Below are positions 53,005 through 60,895 of a DNA stretch of 64,000 nt, one piece after another. Position 1 is the first letter of the stretch, and each line of letters begins with the position of its first letter. Source of the stretch: an uncultured Clostridia bacterium. GTDB lineage: Bacteria > Bacillota > Clostridia > Oscillospirales > Acutalibacteraceae. A program made the translations under genes and the position numbers. The stretch is from NCBI GenBank assembly GCA_944385055.1, contig CALWVT010000003.1, positions 169,407 to 233,406 on the forward strand. The letters run 5' to 3'. The notes under the pieces were generated by a model. It was not told where the DNA came from. It made no database searches and was given only the letters and a program-made list of their open reading frames with translations.

Positions 53005-54081
53005 ATGCATATGAAAAAGCCAACTTCACAAGATGTGGCAAAATTGGCTGGTGTTTCACAGACCGCGGTTTCGCTGATTTTAAACCACAGCGATAAAATT
53101 TCCTTTAGCAGCGAGACGAAGGAGCGCGTCTTCGCCGCCGCGCAGCAGCTGCAGTATAAGCTCCCTGCACGCAAAAAGCAGGCCCCCAAAAATGCGAACC
53201 GCATGATCCTCATCCTCACGCCGACCCTGACAAACCCCTATTACGGCGAGCTCGTGCAGGTGGCGGAGGACGCCGCCAACGATTTTGGCTACCGGACGAT
53301 TGTCTGCAACACGTTCCGCAAGCCGGATCTCGAAAAATTTTACCTGGACACGTTTTTGAACAGCCGCGTAGACGGCATCCTCTATACCTTTTTGCCGAGC
53401 TTTCCGCGCCTGATCGAGCAGATTTCCTCGACGACCCCGGCCGTGCTCATCGGCGAAAAGGAGCCGGACCTCTCCATCTGTTCCATCGAATTGAGCAATA
53501 TCCACGCGGGCGCCATGATGACGGAGCATTTGTATCAGCTGGGGCACCGCCGCTTCGCGTTCTTTTCCACGCCCTTTAACAAGACGACGCTCGCCCGCGA
53601 GCAGCGCCTGGAGGGCATCCGCCAGAAGCTCAAGGAGCACGGGCTGCCGCAGGATGCGCTGGAGGTCGTCGTGGAGGACCGCCAGGTGGAGACGGACAGC
53701 CCCGCCGACGGCTGCCCGTATGAATACAGCGTCGGCCGGCAGCTCGCCGCCGAATTTTTGCAGCGCGGCAGCAAGGCGACGGCACTTATCGGCGTCAACG
53801 ATATGACCGCGCTCGGCATTTTAAACGAACTGCAGGCGCAGGGGCTGCCGGTGCCGGGGGCATATTCGGTGTGCGGGTTCGACAACATCTTTTCGGCGCG
53901 CATTACGCTGCCGGCCTTGACAACGATTGACCACCACCTGCATGCGCGCTGCCGTTCCGCTGTTGAAATGATCGTCGAGCAGCACAACCGTGCGGAGTCG
54001 GTACCGGCGCCGCTTGTCAATAAGATCGAATACGCGCCGCAGCTGATTGTCCGCGGCTCGACGGGGCCGGCGCCGAAATAA
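53005..54081 (+). CDS. LacI-family transcriptional regulator
   Basis: The regulator has 358 residues. The N-terminal helix-turn-helix is TSQDVAKLAGVSQTAVSLILN, followed by a hinge and a periplasmic-binding-protein-like sensor domain with TPTLTNPYYGELVQ and SVCGFDN. It probably represses the divergent kinase-aldolase-dehydrogenase operon and senses a sugar acid or its derivative. The ATG at 53005 follows AAAGGGAG by 5 bases; a second ATG two codons on is possible. Confidence 0.9.
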   Translation: MHMKKPTSQDVAKLAGVSQTAVSLILNHSDKISFSSETKERVFAAAQQLQYKLPARKKQAPKNANRMILILTPTLTNPYYGELVQVAEDAANDFGYRTIVCNTFRKPDLEKFYLDTFLNSRVDGILYTFLPSFPRLIEQISSTTPAVLIGEKEPDLSICSIELSNIHAGAMMTEHLYQLGHRRFAFFSTPFNKTTLAREQRLEGIRQKLKEHGLPQDALEVVVEDRQVETDSPADGCPYEYSVGRQLAAEFLQRGSKATALIGVNDMTALGILNELQAQGLPVPGAYSVCGFDNIFSARITLPALTTIDHHLHARCRSAVEMIVEQHNRAESVPAPLVNKIEYAPQLIVRGSTGPAPK

Positions 54082-54125
54082 CCTTTCGTCCCCTTTCTGC
54101 ATAAGATAGCGCGGAGGTGGAAGGG

Positions 54126-54302
54126 ATGATGGAGATGCAGACGTATCACTGCCAGGACCCGGCGGAAAACCCGGTGCCGGCGTGGCTTGTCCGCCGCAAG
54201 GAGGCGGAACCGAAGCCGCAGGAGTCGGACCCGGTCGCGCGCTTTAAGCAGGATCCGGACGCTTTTTTCCCGGATTTTATCAGTCAAAAAGGCGGCCGCT
54301 AA
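54126..54302 (+). CDS. Small hypothetical protein
   Basis: This protein of 58 residues has unknown function. It is polar and rich in Pro, Asp, Glu and Lys, without a membrane segment. GGAGGTGG precedes the ATG at 54126 and a strong terminator follows at once, which supports a real gene. It begins 44 bases after the LacI stop and may be its second cistron. Confidence 0.5.
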   Translation: MMEMQTYHCQDPAENPVPAWLVRRKEAEPKPQESDPVARFKQDPDAFFPDFISQKGGR

Positions 54303-54303
54303 A

Positions 54304-54346
54304 AAAAGCGGTGCCCTTCCGTTTCGGAAAGGGCACCGCTTTTCCT
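54304..54346. terminator. Bidirectional terminator
   Basis: AAGCGGTGCCC pairs with GGGCACCGCTT, extended by TTCC/GGAA near the loop, with A and T runs outside. Confidence 0.9.
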
Positions 54347-54363
54347 TTTTGGGGGTTATGCCG

Positions 54364-54753
54364 TCATCTGCCGAAGCGCTTTTTGCGGTAGCCGTTTTTG
54401 CGGTCGCTTTCCAAAACCTCGGTGCAGGCCCACGCCGCGGGCTTGCCGTCGAAGAAGAGTGCGCCGTCCTCACGAAGGCCGGTCACTTTCTGCGGCACAT
54501 CCCCCGCCGTAGCGGGCAGGTCCTTCCACGAAACGGTGCCGTCCCCGGAAACGGGGTCACTCCAAACCGAAAACACGACGCACGCGGCCTCGCCGCCGCA
54601 GCTGCGCTCCAAACGCAGGCGGCCGTCGCGGTATACATACACACAGTCGCGGAATTTCCACGGCCCCGGCCCCCGCTCATAGCGGCAGGCGGCCTTCCCC
54701 TTCGGCACGGGGTCCCCGCGCTGCAGGGCGGCAAGCTCCTCAGGTGTCACCAT
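54364..54753 (-). CDS. Hypothetical protein
   Basis: This protein of 129 residues has no recognised family. It starts VTPEELAALQRGDPVPKGKAACRYERG; three cysteines occur at CRY, RDC and SCGGEAAC. The rest is a beta-rich, Gly/Asp-rich stretch ending in a basic NGYRKKRFGR. AAAAGGAGG precedes the ATG. It follows pyrE by 15 bases on the same strand, so co-transcription is likely. Confidence 0.55.
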   Translation of the reverse strand: MVTPEELAALQRGDPVPKGKAACRYERGPGPWKFRDCVYVYRDGRLRLERSCGGEAACVVFSVWSDPVSGDGTVSWKDLPATAGDVPQKVTGLREDGALFFDGKPAAWACTEVLESDRKNGYRKKRFGR

Positions 54754-54768
54754 CGGGTGCGCCTCCTT

Positions 54769-55425
54769 TTAGATGCAGTATTTCTCCATATAGGCGTCCA
54801 TCTTCGGCAGCAGCGCCTCATAGCTGCCATGTTCGGAAAGCCACGCGCGGATGTCGCGCACGGTTACGAGCGAATGGACCGTGATGCCGAACTCCTCCTG
54901 GACCTCCATGATCGCAGTCTTGCCGGGCGTCTGGCCGACCTCACAGCGGTTGACGGAGATGAACATGTCGCGGCACTGGATGTCGCCGCACGCGCGCAGG
55001 ATCGGCATCGTCTCGCGCACGGCGGTGCCGGCGGTGATGACGTCCTCAATGATTGCGATGCGGTCGCCGTCTTTCGGGCGGTAGCCGACGAGGTTGCCGC
55101 CTTCGCCGTGGTCCTTGACCTCTTTGCGGTTAAAGAAATAGGGCTTGTCGAGGCCGTACTCGCGGTACAGCGAGGCCGCGCAGGCCGTGACGAGCGGGAT
55201 GCCCTTGTACGCCGGGCCGAACAGCGCGTCGAAGCTTGCCCCTGTGTCGTGGACGAGTCGGGCGTAGAAGGTGCCGAGGCCCGCGATCTGGGCGCCGGTC
55301 TTGTAGTTCCCGGTGTTGACGAAGTACGGCGTGTTGCGCCCGCTCTTCGTCACGAAATCGCCGAAGCGCAGCACGTCGGCGTCCATCATGAATTCAATAA
55401 ATTTCTGCTTTTCTGCAGCCAGCAT
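54769..55425 (-). CDS. pyrE: Orotate phosphoribosyltransferase
   Basis: This enzyme of 218 residues joins orotate and PRPP to give OMP in pyrimidine synthesis. The PRPP-binding loop is RIAIIEDVITAGTAV. KSGRNTPYFVNTG and FGPAYKGIPL are the typical N-terminal and substrate blocks, and FNRKEVKDHGEGG the flexible catalytic loop. It is not with other pyr genes. A good promoter lies just upstream; no PyrR-type attenuator is seen. Confidence 0.96.
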   Translation of the reverse strand: MLAAEKQKFIEFMMDADVLRFGDFVTKSGRNTPYFVNTGNYKTGAQIAGLGTFYARLVHDTGASFDALFGPAYKGIPLVTACAASLYREYGLDKPYFFNRKEVKDHGEGGNLVGYRPKDGDRIAIIEDVITAGTAVRETMPILRACGDIQCRDMFISVNRCEVGQTPGKTAIMEVQEEFGITVHSLVTVRDIRAWLSEHGSYEALLPKMDAYMEKYCI

Positions 55426-55460
55426 CTTGCGTCTCTCCTCCGGAAGATTTTGTTTGTTTC

Positions 55461-55489
55461 ATTATACCGCACCGGGCGGGAGAATACAA
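55461..55489 (-). promoter_or_regulatory. Promoter of pyrE
   Basis: On the minus strand TTGTAT (55484-55489), a 17-base spacer and TATAAT (55461-55466). Confidence 0.75.
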
Positions 55490-55630
55490 ATAAAAGCCTT
55501 TGCCCGGCGGCCCTTTTTTGCCTTTTTGGCGCGCGGGGCACATAGCGAAGGCAGCGGCACAGATTCAAAAAGGACACCGCCGCAAGGCCGGGCGTAAAAT
55601 CCCGGAAGCGGTAAAAAAACAGGGCTCCCC

Positions 55631-55659
55631 TGAAACTTTTGGCGCCTGGGCGTCGTATC
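55631..55659 (+). promoter_or_regulatory. ECF-type promoter before sigma gene
   Basis: TGAAAC (55631-55636), a 17-base spacer and CGTATC (55654-55659) match the ECF (sigma-W-like) promoter form TGAAAC-N16/17-CGTA. It lies about 100 bases before the sigma gene, as expected for autoregulation. A CAGGAAAC/GTTTCCTG inverted repeat (55676-55707) lies in the leader. Confidence 0.55.
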
Positions 55660-55757
55660 GTTTACGAAGGGCAAACAGGAAACCCTTTCGGGCCCGGGCG
55701 TTTCCTGCCCCTTGTGTAAAACACGTTGAATCCGCAAAAGAAAGGAGGCGAGGCCGC

Positions 55758-56303
55758 ATGAAATCCGCAAACCTGCGCGATGAGGCCTTTATGGAGCACG
55801 CCATTTCCGAGTACGGCGACCTTGTGTACCGCATGGCCGTGCTGCACACCGGAAGCCGCGAGGACGCGAAGGATGTGTTCCAGGAGGTGTTTTTAAATCT
55901 CTTGCAGACCGATACCCCCTTTGCCTCCGAAGAGCATTTAAAAGCGTGGCTTTTGCGCGCCGTGCTGCACCGCAGCCGCGACCTGCTCGGCAGCGCGTAC
56001 CGCCGCCACCGCGCCGACCTGCGCGAGGATCTCCCGTTTTCCGAGCCGGAAGACGCCGAATTGTGGGACGCCGTGCAGCGCCTCCCGCAGATGTACCGAG
56101 ACATCATCCATTTGTATTATTTTGAGGGGTACGCGACCGGCGAGATCGCGGCGCTCCTCGGCAAAAAGCCCGCCACCGTGCGCACGCAGATGCGCCGGGC
56201 CCGGCAGGCACTTAAAAAACTTTTAGGAGGGACTTTTGATGAAACCGAACCGTTACCGCAAGATGGCCGAGCAGTTTCATGCAGAGGAACCGCTCAAAAA
56301 TGA
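55758..56303 (+). CDS. ECF sigma factor
   Basis: This sigma-70 family factor of 181 residues has only regions 2 and 4. Region 2 is YGDLVYRMAVLHTGSREDAKDVFQEVFLNLL. Region 4 has the helix-turn-helix YATGEIAALLGKKPATVRTQMRRARQALKKLL. The last 25 residues lie beyond region 4 and overlap the next gene. AAAGGAGG precedes the ATG. With an ECF-type promoter upstream it probably drives its own operon in response to an envelope signal. Confidence 0.85.
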   Translation: MKSANLRDEAFMEHAISEYGDLVYRMAVLHTGSREDAKDVFQEVFLNLLQTDTPFASEEHLKAWLLRAVLHRSRDLLGSAYRRHRADLREDLPFSEPEDAELWDAVQRLPQMYRDIIHLYYFEGYATGEIAALLGKKPATVRTQMRRARQALKKLLGGTFDETEPLPQDGRAVSCRGTAQK

Positions 56304-57078
56304 GACGCGGCAGAAGATCGCCGACGCGCGCCTGCGCCTTTCGCAGCCGAAAAAGCGCCGCCCGCGCTGGCAGCCCGTCGTTGCCTGCGCCTGCGCCCTC
56401 GCACTCGCGGTGGGGCTTTCCGTGATTCCGCGGCCGCAGGGCGTTTCGACGAGTGCGTCGGAAACTTCAAATAGTCAGAACACCTTGCTTGACGGATTTC
56501 TCTTGACGGCTTATGCCGCGGACGAAAACATTCAAGTTCCGGATAAAGCAAGTCATGATCTAGTTACGTTTGAAGGAAATGGTATCGGCGTTTGGAACGG
56601 GCCGTTTTACAGTGGATGCCTGTTCCAGATTGAGGGGCCGGACATCTCCACCGTTACACTTTCCATCGATAAAGGAAGTCTTTATCTCGAACATGATCTG
56701 GCTCGAAATCCGGACGGCTCTGATAATTCTTCGAAAGAACTTTTGCAGAATCCAGTCACGCTTTCTTTGCAAGAAGACACAGCCATCGGCTTTGCATTAG
56801 ATCCGGAAACGTATGCCTCTATCCCGGAAGGCGGCGATTTAAAAGAGGGCTGGCACAATTGCCTCGACTATTTCAATGGTGCAACGCTGACGATGGCCAT
56901 CACCTTTACGGATGGAACAACGCAGACGACGGAACATCACTTGAAAGCAGGCGGCTTAAAAGTAGATGAAAATTCCACAGGGAATGAGCGGGTGTTGCTT
57001 CCCGTTGAAGTTTCCAAAGAAGAACAAACTTCGACCCCTTACATTTACGCCATCTACGACGAAGACTTTGTCTCCTGA
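56239..57078 (+). CDS. Membrane-anchored partner of ECF sigma factor
   Basis: The protein has 279 residues. A charged cytoplasmic N-terminus of about 45 residues leads to one membrane helix (WQPVVACACALALAVGLSVIP) and a 205-residue extracytoplasmic domain, the layout of an anti-sigma factor. No classic zinc anti-sigma motif is present. The gene starts 65 bases inside the sigma gene, after AGGAGGG. Base composition drops sharply after the membrane helix: the 60 bases from 56461 contain 28 G+C by hand count, while the preceding part is far richer. The outer domain may have a separate origin or be under different selection. Confidence 0.65.
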   Translation: MKPNRYRKMAEQFHAEEPLKNETRQKIADARLRLSQPKKRRPRWQPVVACACALALAVGLSVIPRPQGVSTSASETSNSQNTLLDGFLLTAYAADENIQVPDKASHDLVTFEGNGIGVWNGPFYSGCLFQIEGPDISTVTLSIDKGSLYLEHDLARNPDGSDNSSKELLQNPVTLSLQEDTAIGFALDPETYASIPEGGDLKEGWHNCLDYFNGATLTMAITFTDGTTQTTEHHLKAGGLKVDENSTGNERVLLPVEVSKEEQTSTPYIYAIYDEDFVS

Positions 57079-57116
57079 CCTTCTTTTTCGTCTACACGCT
57101 TTTATACAATCCTTCC

Positions 57117-57148
57117 AGGCGCCGGTGCCCCCGGCGCCTCTTTTTTTG
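57117..57148 (+). terminator. Terminator of sigma operon
   Basis: AGGCGCCGG pairs perfectly with CCGGCGCCT across a 5-base loop, followed by a run of seven T. Confidence 0.9.
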
Positions 57149-57201
57149 CCTTTGCCCGCATCTTCCGGAAACGAAACGGGGGGAAGGGCCCGATCGGATT
57201 C

Positions 57202-57243
57202 AAAAATGCGGGCGCCGACTCCCTTTGGGAAACCGGCGCCCGC
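57202..57243 (-). terminator. Terminator of GH3 gene
   Basis: GCGGGCGCCG (57208-57217) pairs perfectly with CGGCGCCCGC (57234-57243); on the minus strand it is followed by ATTTTTG. Confidence 0.8.
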
Positions 57244-57280
57244 CATGTTCATCCGATGCGCGCAGGCGCATGGTTAAAGT

Positions 57281-59539
57281 TTAATACGAAAGCCCGAAAT
57301 TCAGTTCATAATAATTCCCGGCTGCGTCGCGGTAGGCGTACGCTTTGCCGTTTTCATCCTTCAGGGAATCGGGCATGTAGGCGTCCTTGTCATAGCCCGG
57401 CACATCGTTCGGGCTGACACAGACGCCCTGCGCGTTGACTTCGAGCACCGCATCTCCGCGCGGCAGCGTAATCGGCAGCTTGCCCACCGGGGCGAACCGG
57501 CCGCACAGCACGTCCCAGACCGCCTGCTGGTACGTGTCGAAGCCCGCCGTCAGCGCGTCGGCGTATGGCTCCACGTTCCCGAGCTCCCACGCCAGCGTGA
57601 AGTTGACGTGAATGACCACCTTGCCGCCGCGGCCGCGCACGGCTTTTGCAATCTCCGCGATGCGGGAAGCGCCGGAAAGTGTCGTCTCCTTGTGCGTTTC
57701 CGCTTTCGGGCGGCCTTGGTTATCAACGTCGTGCACGACTTTGCCGTCGCAGATGTCAAGTTCCAAAAATCCCGGCGTCGCGCTGAAATACGCGCCCGAA
57801 GACGGCGAAACGAACAGAACTGCATAGTCGGCTTTGGCCGGGTCATCGGTCAGCGTCCGCTCTTTTCCGAGCGCCTCGCGCAGCGCGGCCGTTGCCGCCG
57901 CCGCGTCGCGTTCTTCTTTTGCGAACGCTTCGGCGTAAACCGTTTTCCCCGCGCATTTTTCGGGCGTCAAGGGCAGCGTGCCGTCGTTTTTGAGCAGCAC
58001 GACGCTCTTGCGGTGCGCGTCCATCGCCTGGTCCCAATACGCCGGCTTCCCTGCGGTTTTGGCAGCCGCTTTTGCGTCGCGGTAGGGATTATCGAACATG
58101 CCCAGGCGGAACAGCTCCGTCAGCGTGCGCGTGACGGCCCGGTCGATCGATTCATCCGTCAGGACGAGCTCCTCTTTCGTAAAGCCTTCCGGCACCGGAT
58201 GCGTGTCGTAGTAGCCGTTTTGGCTGCGCTCGTAGGCCTCGAGCCCCGCGTCGTTGTCGAACAGGCCGCTGATCAGGTCGACGCCGCTGTTTGTGACCGC
58301 AAAGCCGATGCGCTCCGGCACGTCGAGCATCTCCACGCCCCAGTCCATGTTGTGGAGAATGCCGGTGTCGGAATTGATATAGCCCGCAAAGCCCATCTGC
58401 TTGCGCAAAAGCCCATCGATCAGCGGCTTATTAAAGGCAAAACCATACGGCAGGAAATCGAGCGGCTTGCCGTCTTTGTCCTGTTGCGGTGCGCTCTTTT
58501 CCTTGGCCGGCTTTGCGTAGTACGGCATGATCGACGCCGCGCGGCAGTCAACTGCCGCCTGGAAGGCCGGCAGATGGTATTTCTGCAGGCTGCCTTCGGT
58601 CTGGTAGACGTTCCACTGGCCCATCTGATAGTGCGGGTCAAAGCCGTTTTCGCGCGCGCCGCCGCCCGGGAAATGCTTGACGGTCATCGCGACGCCGTCT
58701 TCCGTCACGCCGTCCGCGCTGCCCTGGATGCGCGGGATCAAGTGGCGGAAAATGTCGCAGATGAGCTGTGTGTCCTCGCCAAATGTGCCGAACGTGCGCT
58801 GCCAGCGCGGGTCCGTCATCGTGTCGGCCATGTACATGTAGCCCTTGCGCAGGCCCGCGGCGTTCCAGCAGTCGCGGATACAGTCGGCAAATTCGTCGGC
58901 AATATGGAGGCCGTCGCCCTTGACGGCCGCCGCAATCCCCAGCGTTCCCGGCCACGTCGGGAATACGCCGGCCGCGTCGTTCATGCCGTAAACGACTTCA
59001 CCGTTTTCGTTTCGGGAATTCGACACCACTTCCACCGGGATAAAATGCGCGCATTCCTCGGCAACCTTCTGCAGCTGGTTTAAGTAGTCGGCCAGATCTT
59101 CCGCCGGCGGGTTCGCGCGCAGGATCAGATGGCGCGAAAACCATTCCTTTAACAGGGTAGAGGTGCCGGGCAGATGCTGGTCGCCGAAAATTGTGCGGCC
59201 GTGGAATTCACCCTCGTCGAGTGTGCCGGATTCGTCGAGGACAACCTGCTTTTCGTCGTCGGCTTCGGCGCCGGATTTTGCGTTCTGGAATTTGCCCATG
59301 CGCCAGTCCGAAATGAACAGCTGCGCAATCTTTTCCTTGCGCGACAGGACCTTTACATACGCCGCGGCGCGCGTTTCCGGCGGCAGGCGCCAGTCGTTGA
59401 CGGCGGAAACTTCCCCGGAACCGTCGATATCCTTAAAATATTTTCCGTCCTGCTCGAGAATGTTTCGCGCGACCGTGCTCACGGTGGCGCCGTTTTCGTT
59501 GTGGTACACGCGGAAGCTGTCGGATGCTTTCTTTCCCAT
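57281..59539 (-). CDS. Beta-glucosidase-type glycoside hydrolase (GH3)
   Basis: This enzyme of 752 residues has the GH3 barrel followed by the alpha/beta sandwich. The nucleophile Asp is in GYINSDTG. MTVKHFPGGG carries the conserved Lys-His pair of the substrate pocket. The sequence ends in FGLSY, the motif that normally precedes a fibronectin-III domain, so that domain is absent. No signal peptide is seen, which suggests an intracellular enzyme acting on beta-linked oligosaccharides. AAAGGAGG precedes the ATG. It is downstream of, and separated by a terminator from, the isomerase-aminotransferase-oxidoreductase set. Confidence 0.88.
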   Translation of the reverse strand: MGKKASDSFRVYHNENGATVSTVARNILEQDGKYFKDIDGSGEVSAVNDWRLPPETRAAAYVKVLSRKEKIAQLFISDWRMGKFQNAKSGAEADDEKQVVLDESGTLDEGEFHGRTIFGDQHLPGTSTLLKEWFSRHLILRANPPAEDLADYLNQLQKVAEECAHFIPVEVVSNSRNENGEVVYGMNDAAGVFPTWPGTLGIAAAVKGDGLHIADEFADCIRDCWNAAGLRKGYMYMADTMTDPRWQRTFGTFGEDTQLICDIFRHLIPRIQGSADGVTEDGVAMTVKHFPGGGARENGFDPHYQMGQWNVYQTEGSLQKYHLPAFQAAVDCRAASIMPYYAKPAKEKSAPQQDKDGKPLDFLPYGFAFNKPLIDGLLRKQMGFAGYINSDTGILHNMDWGVEMLDVPERIGFAVTNSGVDLISGLFDNDAGLEAYERSQNGYYDTHPVPEGFTKEELVLTDESIDRAVTRTLTELFRLGMFDNPYRDAKAAAKTAGKPAYWDQAMDAHRKSVVLLKNDGTLPLTPEKCAGKTVYAEAFAKEERDAAAATAALREALGKERTLTDDPAKADYAVLFVSPSSGAYFSATPGFLELDICDGKVVHDVDNQGRPKAETHKETTLSGASRIAEIAKAVRGRGGKVVIHVNFTLAWELGNVEPYADALTAGFDTYQQAVWDVLCGRFAPVGKLPITLPRGDAVLEVNAQGVCVSPNDVPGYDKDAYMPDSLKDENGKAYAYRDAAGNYYELNFGLSY

Positions 59540-59681
59540 GGTTTTTAGGACCTCCTTTAACTTTTTGTTTGATTTATTCTATTTTATCACGTCCTATTTT
59601 TGAATTCTATAAAGTTTTTCAGCGATTACCGGAAGATTTTTGCTTTTCAAAAAATTTTTCGGCGAATCCCGCAAAAAGGCC

Positions 59682-59725
59682 AAAGCACCGGGTGCCGCCT
59701 CCGAAGACGCAGCGCCCGGTGCTTT
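59682..59725 (-). terminator. Terminator of oxidoreductase operon
   Basis: AAAGCACCGGG (59682-59692) pairs perfectly with CCCGGTGCTTT (59715-59725) and is followed on the minus strand by a T-rich stretch. Confidence 0.8.
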
Positions 59726-59758
59726 GTATCCATTTAGGAGAAATATGAGAAAAAACGT

Positions 59759-60895
59759 TTAATCAAGAGAAAGAGGGACCATCCGCTTTTCGTTGTACGA
59801 CTGCAGGGCCGCCGTCAAAAGCAGATGGCTTTTGTGCGCCTCGTCGGGTGTAAAGCACGGGAACGCACAGGGCAGGCCGCGCAGCTCGCTGGTAAAGGCG
59901 GCGAGCATCTGCAAAATGGAGTCCGAGAACCCGAATTCGAAAATGCCGCCCGTGATGACGGGAAACAGCGGCGCCTGCCCGACGACGAGCCGCGTCCAAG
60001 CCTGTTTTTGCCCCATGGATTGGGTGAAATAGACGGCGTTTGGATCATCGGTCGTAAAGCGCGCGGACAGATTGATGCCGTCGATTTCGTATTCGACGGT
60101 GTTCGTGCAGCCCGGCGCCATGCGTTTCATTTCAAACACCATCGGGAACACATCGCCGTTTTGGTCGTGCCCCTCGCAGGAAAGGATCGCGTTGTCCCAC
60201 GTTTCGCAGGGGACGGGTGCGCCGTTGGGGCCGGGACGTGTTTTGACAAGGTTTGCAAGCTGCGCCCCGACCATATGCGGCAAAAGCCCGAGCCGGAACG
60301 GCAGGTGCTGCGTGTGGATGCCGAGATCCCCCATGCAGCCGTAGTCGCCGTTTTTGTCGCGCTGGCGTTTCCAGTTGATTGGCTTTTTTAAGTCCATGTC
60401 GGAGGAATGCTTAATCGCAAAACGCGTTTCAATCACCTGGCCGAATGCGCCCGCCTGGAACCAGCGCACGATCTGCTGGACGGCCGGGTAATACGGGAAT
60501 TCGCTCGAGCAGCGCACAAAAACGTCCGGGCGCTGCTGCATCGCAGATTGGATGGTCTCGAAGGCGGACAAATCCATGCCGAACGGCTTTTCCCCCAATA
60601 AATGTTTGCCGGACAGGATGATATCGCGGTAGACCTGCGCGTGCAGCGCGTGCGGCAGCGCGCAGTAAACGGCCTCGATCTCCGGATTTTGCAGCAGTTC
60701 GCGGTAATCACGGTAAAAGGCGTGGACCGTCGGGATTTTCCGAAACCAGGTTAAGTTTTCTTCGGACGTGTCGCACGCGGCCACAATGACCGGGCGCGGC
60801 AGATCACCTAACAGGTGCGGCCAGCGCAGGGAAGCGGTCGCGAGTTCGCGCCCCATGAGGCCGCAGCCGATAAAGCCAAAGCGGACAGGTTTCAT
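59759..60895 (-). CDS. Gfo/Idh/MocA-family oxidoreductase
   Basis: This NAD(P)-dependent sugar or inositol oxidoreductase has 378 residues. The Rossmann motif is FGFIGCGLMGRELA and the active-site Lys lies in LLGEKPFGMD. YGCMGDLGIHTQHLPFRL is the conserved substrate-domain stretch with catalytic His. The substrate cannot be told. Its ATG touches the stop of the aminotransferase gene with no base between, and AAGGAGG lies inside that gene's end. Confidence 0.87.
   Translation of the reverse strand: MKPVRFGFIGCGLMGRELATASLRWPHLLGDLPRPVIVAACDTSEENLTWFRKIPTVHAFYRDYRELLQNPEIEAVYCALPHALHAQVYRDIILSGKHLLGEKPFGMDLSAFETIQSAMQQRPDVFVRCSSEFPYYPAVQQIVRWFQAGAFGQVIETRFAIKHSSDMDLKKPINWKRQRDKNGDYGCMGDLGIHTQHLPFRLGLLPHMVGAQLANLVKTRPGPNGAPVPCETWDNAILSCEGHDQNGDVFPMVFEMKRMAPGCTNTVEYEIDGINLSARFTTDDPNAVYFTQSMGQKQAWTRLVVGQAPLFPVITGGIFEFGFSDSILQMLAAFTSELRGLPCAFPCFTPDEAHKSHLLLTAALQSYNEKRMVPLSLD

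Noticed and set aside
54187..55545. 452-codon open frame on the plus strand
   Set aside because: Antisense to pyrE and its neighbour, without a recognisable domain.
57608..59083. 491-codon open frame on the plus strand
   Set aside because: Antisense to the well-supported GH3 gene; composition typical of a shadow frame.
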